From contig SLDH01000334.1 in assembly GCA_007125415.1 (NCBI GenBank), positions 1-11,789 on the forward strand: DNA of 11,789 bases, written 5' to 3'. Source of the DNA: Roseovarius sp. (GTDB taxonomy: Bacteria; Pseudomonadota; Alphaproteobacteria; Rhodobacterales; Rhodobacteraceae). Under the pieces are notes generated by a model. The model was given only the letters and a program-made list of their open reading frames with translations, was not told where the DNA came from and made no database searches. Numbering within the stretch: the first letter of the stretch is position 1; every line of letters begins with the position of its first letter. The position numbers and the translations under genes are program-made. Shown here one piece after another: positions 7,257-11,789 of this stretch.

Positions 7257-8768
7257 TCAGGCTGCCTGCCCCGGGGTGAGGCCGGAGATCGCCTGAATCA
7301 GCGTGTCCTCGGTCACCTCTTCGGAGGTGAAGGTGCGCATGACACGGCCCGAATACATCGCTACGATGCGGTCGGAGACATGCAGCACTTCGGGCATTTC
7401 CGAACTGATCACGATTACCGCATAGCCATGTGCGGCGAGGTCGCGGATGAGATTGTGGATTTCGGACTTGCTGCCGACATCTATGCCGCGCGTGGGCTCA
7501 TCCACGATCAGCACGTTGGGATGCATCGAGAGCCATTTGGCGATCACGATCTTCTGCTGGTTGCCACCCGAGAGATTGCCCACCATCTGTTTCCAGCCCG
7601 GAGTGCGGATGTCGAGCTTGTCGCGATACTGGTCGAAGATCGCGACTTCCGCGCCTTCGGCCACAAAAGGCCCCGCCTTGAGGTCACTGATTTGCGGCAG
7701 GGTCATGTTGTCACGGCAATTCATGCCCAGCACCAGGCCTTGTGTCTTGCGGTCTTCGGGCACGAGCGAGATGCCCCGCGCGATGGCATCGGCCGGAGAG
7801 GCGATGCGCAGCTCCTCGCCGTTGAGAAGAATGGTTCCTGCAGAGGGTTCGCGCAGGCCGAACAGAGTCTCCGCGATCTCGGTGCGCCCGGCGCCCACAA
7901 GGCCATAGAAGCCAACAACCTCGCCGCTGCGCACGCTGAAGCTCACATCCTCGAAGAGATCCCCGCAGCACAGCCCGCGCACTTCGAGCGCCACGTCGCC
8001 CAACTCGTGATGGCTTGCAAGCCTGCTGAGATCGAGCTTGCGGCCGATCATCATCTGGGTGACGCTTTCCTCATCGGTCTCGCTCGTGTTGACAGTGCCC
8101 CGATACTGTCCGTCCCGCAGCACGCTGATCCGGTCGGTGATCCTGAAGATCTCTTCCATCCTGTGGGAAATATACGCGATGCCCACCCCTTGCGATTGCA
8201 GATCGGCGATCACTTCGAAGAGCACCACCTTTTCGGCATCGGTCAGCGAAGCGGTCGGCTCGTCGAAAATGACCGCCTTGGCATCCACAGTCAGGGCGCG
8301 GGCGATCTCGACCATCTGCTGATTGGCGATCGAGAGGTCGCCGACACGTGTCCTGGCGTTGAATCCCACCTTGAGCCTGCTCAGGCTATCGTTGGTCTTG
8401 CGCTCCAGATCGACCCAGTCCACCAGACCGAACCGCTTGCGGGGCAATTCGCCAAGATAGATGTTTTCGGCAACGCTCAATTCTCCGGCAAGGCTGAGTT
8501 CCTGGTGAATGAACATGATGCCCTTCGCCTTGGCCTCCAGCGGGCCGGACATCACCACTGGCTCCTCACCGACGTAGATCGTGCCCTCATCGGGCTGATG
8601 GATGCCGCCGAGCACCTTCATCAACGTCGATTTTCCAGCTCCGTTTTCACCCATCAAGGCATGAACTTCGCCAGGCAGAATGCTCAGCGAAACACCATCG
8701 AGCGCACGCACGCCGGGGAAGGTCTTGACGATGCCCTCCAGCCGCAGAACCGGGGATTGCCCTGTCAT
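7257..8768 (-). CDS. CUT2-family sugar ABC transporter ATP-binding protein (RbsA/RhaT/XylG-like)
   Basis: A 503-residue double-domain ATPase that powers the importer from the cytoplasmic face. Domain 1: Walker A GENGAGKS (40-47), a Q-loop at IHQE (87-90), a degenerate signature LSIANQQ (145-151), Walker B VIFDEPTA (166-173), and a switch histidine in ISHRM (H202). Domain 2: a degenerate Walker A GLVGAGRTE (289-297), the signature LSGGNQQK (399-406), and Walker B VDEPTRGID (422-430). The defective second P-loop and defective first signature are usual for CUT2 ATPases, so they are not mutations. The start at 8768 overlaps the stop of the preceding permease as ATGA, with GGGAG ten bases upstream; a longer frame reaching 8993 is only antisense-like arginine-rich sequence. 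The product is the single ATPase serving both permeases encoded upstream. The family is certain; the sugar is not. Confidence 0.95.
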   Translation of the reverse strand: MTGQSPVLRLEGIVKTFPGVRALDGVSLSILPGEVHALMGENGAGKSTLMKVLGGIHQPDEGTIYVGEEPVVMSGPLEAKAKGIMFIHQELSLAGELSVAENIYLGELPRKRFGLVDWVDLERKTNDSLSRLKVGFNARTRVGDLSIANQQMVEIARALTVDAKAVIFDEPTASLTDAEKVVLFEVIADLQSQGVGIAYISHRMEEIFRITDRISVLRDGQYRGTVNTSETDEESVTQMMIGRKLDLSRLASHHELGDVALEVRGLCCGDLFEDVSFSVRSGEVVGFYGLVGAGRTEIAETLFGLREPSAGTILLNGEELRIASPADAIARGISLVPEDRKTQGLVLGMNCRDNMTLPQISDLKAGPFVAEGAEVAIFDQYRDKLDIRTPGWKQMVGNLSGGNQQKIVIAKWLSMHPNVLIVDEPTRGIDVGSKSEIHNLIRDLAAHGYAVIVISSEMPEVLHVSDRIVAMYSGRVMRTFTSEEVTEDTLIQAISGLTPGQAA

Positions 8769-9766
8769 GTCTTCAGTTCTCCCTTGCCTTTGACGTTCAA
8801 CTGCCGGTCGAGAAGCAGCACTGCGATCAGGATCAGTCCGATCACGAGGTTGACGGTGGAGGTATCGGCCCCGATATGCGACAGCCCCTTGCGCAGAAGC
8901 TGGATGGCAAGCACGCCGCCGAATGTCCCGATGATCGAGCCCGATCCACCGGCAAGCTTGGTTCCGCCGAGCACGACAGCGGTAATCACCCAAAGTTCGT
9001 AGAGCGATCCGTCATTGGGATTGACCGAGCCGCTTTCCGCATAGAACACCACCGCCGAGAGCGCGGCGAGAAAGCCGATGATCATGAAGTTGATCATCAT
9101 GTGCGGCCCCACCTTGATACCGGCATTGACAGCCGCTTCGCGGTTGTCGCCGATGGCATAGGCGTTGCGGCCATGCACCGTGCGGTTCATCAGAAACCAC
9201 ATCGCCACCGTGACCAGCAACAGGAACCAGGTGGCCGTATGCAACCCGAGAAACTGGGCTTCGGCGAAATCCACGAGGGTCCAGTTGAGATGGCTTGTTG
9301 GCTGTTCGCCATTATACATGAACACCAGCCCGCGGTAGCCCAGCATCGCACCCAGGGTCACGATGAAGGCATCCACCCCGGTCTTCCACACGATGATTCC
9401 GTTGATCGCACCGAGGAACAGACCGGTGAGCAGCGCCAGCAGACAGGCAACCGGGATCACCCAGTCGCCCAGCCCGCCGAAGATCGGCCATGTCATGGCA
9501 TCAAGCAACACGACAGCGCTGAGCGCGTAGGTGGCACCGACGCTGAGGTCGATATTTCCGTTGACCATGACGATGGTCATGCCCATGGCAATGATGCCGA
9601 TGGGAGCGGATTGCTTGAAGAGAAGCAGCAGGTTGTCGAGATCCATGAAAGTCTTTTCGCCGACCGCGAGCAAGTGACCGGCGACGGTGAAGAAGATCAG
9701 CTCGAGGACGATGAAGCCCCAGATCGCGCCGCGCTTGAGAAAGGTGCTGAGAGTGCCGGGTGCCAT
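8765..9766 (-). CDS. CUT2-family sugar ABC transporter permease (RbsC-like), second of two
   Basis: A 333-residue polytopic inner-membrane permease (BPD_transp_2 family) with roughly eight to ten hydrophobic helices. Family landmarks are GNIDLSVGA near residue 70, the TLGAMLGYRGLVFMYNG region (about 137-153), the cytoplasmic coupling loop GRNAYAIGDNREAAVNAGI with its G-x-N-x-x-A-x-x-x-G-I pattern, and the late motif VVLGGTKLAGGSGSIIGT. The start at 9766 is supported by AGGAG seven bases upstream. It lies 14 bases after the stop of the first permease and its own stop overlaps the ATPase start, so the three genes are one translational unit. It is clearly different from the neighbouring permease, so the importer is probably a heterodimer, as in rhamnose-type systems. 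It conducts the sugar delivered by the periplasmic binding protein. Confidence 0.94.
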   Translation of the reverse strand: MAPGTLSTFLKRGAIWGFIVLELIFFTVAGHLLAVGEKTFMDLDNLLLLFKQSAPIGIIAMGMTIVMVNGNIDLSVGATYALSAVVLLDAMTWPIFGGLGDWVIPVACLLALLTGLFLGAINGIIVWKTGVDAFIVTLGAMLGYRGLVFMYNGEQPTSHLNWTLVDFAEAQFLGLHTATWFLLLVTVAMWFLMNRTVHGRNAYAIGDNREAAVNAGIKVGPHMMINFMIIGFLAALSAVVFYAESGSVNPNDGSLYELWVITAVVLGGTKLAGGSGSIIGTFGGVLAIQLLRKGLSHIGADTSTVNLVIGLILIAVLLLDRQLNVKGKGELKT

Positions 9767-9780
9767 TGCTGTTCTCCTGC

Positions 9781-10755
9781 TCAAGCGATGGGGGACCAGA
9801 GCTTGCCGCGCTTGGCGGCGATATCCAGCCACACCGCAAGAATGATGATGATCCAGGTCACGACATACTGGACGTAGAATTGCAGACCGACGAGCAGGAG
9901 CCCGTTCTGGATGAAGCCGAGGATCAGCACGCCGATCACCGTCTTGAAGATCGTGCCTGATCCGCCCATCAGCGAGGCACCGCCCAGGATCACCGCCGCG
10001 AGCACCTCGAGTTCAAGCCCCTGCCCCACGGTATTCTGCGACCCCATCGAACGGCTGGCCTGCAAAAGCCCGGCGGTCGCCACGCAGAAGGCCGAGATCA
10101 GGTAGCAGGTGAAAACCACCCGTGCGCGCGGGATTCCCGAGAAGGTCGCCGCCGTATTGTTGCCGCCGACAGCATATACCTTTCGCCCGAATGGTGTCTT
10201 GGCCAGCAGCATGCCGAGTGACGCCGCCAGCAGGGCGAAGATCAGGATCGGGACCGGAATGCCCATCATCCGGCTTTGCCCGAAGAAGCTGAACCATGTC
10301 CCTGCCTTGTCGGCGATATCCATGTTCTTGCCGCCCGACCAGGCCAGCGTCAGCCCGTGGATGGCCGACAGCATCCCCAGGGTCACGATCAGGGAATTGA
10401 GCCTGAGATAGCCGACAAGGAACCCGATGAAGGCCCCCAGGCAGAGCGTCATCGCGAACATCGCCGGGATGGCCAAAGCCGGGCCGAGCTTGTCATGCAG
10501 GTCGAGCACGACGATGGTGGAGAAGGACATCATGGAGCCGACCGAGAGATCGAGATTGCCGCTGATCACCACGAATGTCACGCCGAGTGCCATGACCCCG
10601 AGGATGGCCGAGGAGCGGATCACCCCCATGACATTGTCGGGATCGAGGAAGCGCTGATTGGCCAGAGTGAAGCCTATCATGAACAGAACGAAGGCCACGA
10701 GGATACCCTGCCGCGCCAGAAAGCCGCCGATGTCCTTTTGTGATAGTTTCGCCAT
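9781..10755 (-). CDS. CUT2-family sugar ABC transporter permease (RbsC-like), first of two
   Basis: A 324-residue BPD_transp_2 permease with about eight to ten membrane helices. Landmarks are NQRFLDPDNVMGVIRSSA after the first helix, GVTFVVISGNLDLSVGS (about 58-73), SLIVTLGMLSAIHGL, the coupling loop FGRKVYAVGGNNTAATFSGI with the expected Gly-Asn and Ser-Gly-Ile positions, and AAVILGGASLMGGSGTI near the end. The ATG at 10755 is chosen over a longer frame from 10827 because GGAG lies six bases upstream (within GGAGGGG) and the leader residues in front are atypical. It is the first gene after the hairpin that follows the binding-protein gene, and is separated from it by 224 bases. It pairs with the second permease (14 bases downstream) and the ATPase to form the membrane part of one sugar importer. 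Confidence 0.94.
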   Translation of the reverse strand: MAKLSQKDIGGFLARQGILVAFVLFMIGFTLANQRFLDPDNVMGVIRSSAILGVMALGVTFVVISGNLDLSVGSMMSFSTIVVLDLHDKLGPALAIPAMFAMTLCLGAFIGFLVGYLRLNSLIVTLGMLSAIHGLTLAWSGGKNMDIADKAGTWFSFFGQSRMMGIPVPILIFALLAASLGMLLAKTPFGRKVYAVGGNNTAATFSGIPRARVVFTCYLISAFCVATAGLLQASRSMGSQNTVGQGLELEVLAAVILGGASLMGGSGTIFKTVIGVLILGFIQNGLLLVGLQFYVQYVVTWIIIILAVWLDIAAKRGKLWSPIA

Positions 10756-10761
10756 TTTCCC

Positions 10762-10765
10762 CTCC
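10762..10765 (-). promoter_or_regulatory. Ribosome binding site deciding the first permease start
   Basis: On the minus strand, GGAG (inside GGAGGGG, 10759-10765) precedes the ATG at 10755 by six bases. It supports this start over the upstream in-frame codon at 10827. Confidence 0.6.
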
Positions 10766-10927
10766 GTCGGGCTCCGTCCCCTGGCCCGTGAACCTTGCGT
10801 CGAATTCAATCTGGATTCATGCGCCACACCCGGTCATCGTCGGCGGCGGACAACCGGGTGCAGTTTTTGCAGCCCATGCCCTGAGCATAGCATGTTTGGC
10901 TGGCCCGCAAGCCACTGACTGTCTGGT

Positions 10928-10959
10928 AAAAGACGGACGCGGCACGTTTCGCCGCGCCC
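10928..10959 (-). terminator. Hairpin plus short T-run after the binding-protein gene (terminator or attenuator)
   Basis: On the minus strand, 20 bases past the binding-protein stop, GGGCGCGGC and GCCGCGTCC can pair over nine positions (one G-T wobble) around a seven-base loop. The arm is followed by CGTC and then TTTT. This is the best intrinsic-terminator candidate in the window. Because the permease and ATPase genes continue downstream in the same direction with no obvious promoter, it may act as a partial stop that keeps the binding protein more abundant than the membrane components. Confidence 0.6.
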
Positions 10960-10979
10960 GGGAAGATCAGAGACGGTGT

Positions 10980-11789
10980 TCAGAAAACCGGTTTGCTGAA
11001 CTCGTCCATATTGTCCTGGGTGATCTTCGGCGTATCGAAATAGTTCAGGAGCGGCACTTCCTTGCCCTCGAGCACATCGATTGCGGTCTGTAGCGCCGCT
11101 TCGGCATCATCGACCGGCGATTGGTAGATCGACCCCCAATATTCGCCCTCCGCCATGGCGTCATAGCCGACGCCGAAATTGGTGGCGCCGACGAATATGA
11201 TGCCCTCGCGCCCGGCGGCTCTGGCCGCGTTGAGCGCGCCGACACCCATGTTGTCATCACCCGAATAAACGCCGTGGATCGTGTCATGGCGTGTCAGAAA
11301 CGCCTCCATGACCTGTTGTGCCCGCTCGCGGTTCCAATCACCCGGCTGCGTGTCGATGATGGTGACGTCAGGGCAGATTTCGGGCAGACGCTCCTCGAAG
11401 CCCTGGGCACGCTCGATCGCCGTGGTATAGCCCGGCTGCCCGGTGATATGCACAACCTGCGCTTCGGTTTCGATGCCCATATCCATGAACTTGTCGCACA
11501 TGATCTCGGCGGCGCGCGATCCTTGCGTGATGTTGTCTGGGCCCGAGAAGGACGCAATGAAGTCGAACCCGTGCTCGGCAATATTGGAATTCGTCACGAT
11601 CACGGGAATCCCCGCCCTGTGCGCCCTGCGGACCACCGGAACCACCGCCTCACCATTGGTGGGCCAGATGATGATGGCGTCGACTTCGCGCTGGATCAGG
11701 TCTTCCATCTGGGCAAGTTGCCGGGCGACATCGCCGCCCGCGTCGAGCACGACCACCTCAACGGCGTCATTTGCCCGTGCTGCGGCAAC
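10980..11789 (-). CDS. CUT2-type periplasmic sugar-binding protein, N-terminus outside window
   Basis: The frame is open to the right edge, so the signal peptide and first residues are missing; 269 residues are visible. The sequence has the two-lobe fold pattern of Peripla_BP_4 sugar-binding proteins. It contains VVVLDAGGDVARQLAQMEDL followed by a VDAIIIWPTNGEAVVPVVRRA strand-helix unit, GIPVIVTNSNI, then SGPDNITQGSRAAEIM, a hinge-like VVHITGQPGYTTAIERAQGF, the SGDDNMGVGALNAARAAG segment where ligand-contacting Asp/Asn usually lie, and the C-terminal IYQSPVDDAEAALQTAIDVLEGK. It captures the sugar in the periplasm and hands it to the two permeases encoded downstream. A GTG at 11756 could look like a start but lies inside the mature domain, so the true start is further upstream. 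The ligand is undetermined; ribose, rhamnose, xylose and similar sugars are possible. Confidence 0.93.
   Translation of the reverse strand, partial: VAAARANDAVEVVVLDAGGDVARQLAQMEDLIQREVDAIIIWPTNGEAVVPVVRRAHRAGIPVIVTNSNIAEHGFDFIASFSGPDNITQGSRAAEIMCDKFMDMGIETEAQVVHITGQPGYTTAIERAQGFEERLPEICPDVTIIDTQPGDWNRERAQQVMEAFLTRHDTIHGVYSGDDNMGVGALNAARAAGREGIIFVGATNFGVGYDAMAEGEYWGSIYQSPVDDAEAALQTAIDVLEGKEVPLLNYFDTPKITQDNMDEFSKPVF

Noticed and set aside
7233..9002. 589-codon open frame on the plus strand opposite the ATPase gene
   Set aside because: It is a mirror of the real ATPase frame. The product shows no recognisable family and the ATPase on the other strand has every expected motif.
8876..9877. 333-codon plus-strand frame opposite the second permease
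   Set aside because: Its product is extremely His/Asp/Glu/Gln-rich, as expected from reading membrane-protein codons in reverse complement. No start signal or family resemblance.

Overview
The window is GC-rich, densely coding DNA that looks chromosomal and alphaproteobacterial. It most resembles the Rhodobacteraceae (Roseobacter/Rhodobacter group). The reasons are the order argH - small lipoprotein - lysA - TIGR02302/DUF4175 giant membrane protein, together with GC-rich codon third positions that leave long meaningless open frames on the antisense strands. This assignment is inferred from gene order and protein character, not from a database search. No tRNA, rRNA, insertion sequence, phage gene or CRISPR array is visible.

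Left part, plus strand (1-4853). This is an amino-acid-biosynthesis block. It begins with the 3' end of argH (last step of arginine synthesis), coupled by an ATGA overlap to a 57-residue lipoprotein. That gene is coupled by a TTGA overlap to a small DUF2834 membrane protein that starts with TTG. After 123 bases come lysA (diaminopimelate to lysine) and, 37 bases later, an 859-residue TIGR02302 protein. The latter has three N-terminal membrane segments and a long Gln/Glu/Gly-rich helical C-terminal half. The lipoprotein beside lysA recalls the position of LptM-type lipoproteins in other Proteobacteria.

Middle (4854-5127). A 274-base convergent intergenic region carries a perfect 9-bp GC-rich hairpin, possibly a shared transcription end.

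Right part, minus strand (5128-11789, reading right to left). This is a carbohydrate-uptake locus: a periplasmic sugar-binding protein (its start lies beyond the window), a likely rho-independent terminator/attenuator, two CUT2/ribose-type permeases, a double-domain CUT2 ATPase, a fumarylacetoacetate-hydrolase-family enzyme, and finally an EamA/DMT transporter. The binding protein, two different permeases and one ATPase make a complete ABC importer. The FAH-family enzyme most resembles those acting on 2-keto-3-deoxy sugar acids, which suggests uptake of a sugar such as a deoxyhexose or pentose and its non-phosphorylative oxidation. The substrate cannot be fixed from this sequence, and no regulator or dehydrogenase of such a pathway lies inside the window.

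Most of the window is ordinary. The pieces most worth a second look are the uncharacterised TIGR02302 protein, the argH-lysA lipoprotein/DUF2834 pair, and the hairpin that separates the binding-protein gene from its permeases.
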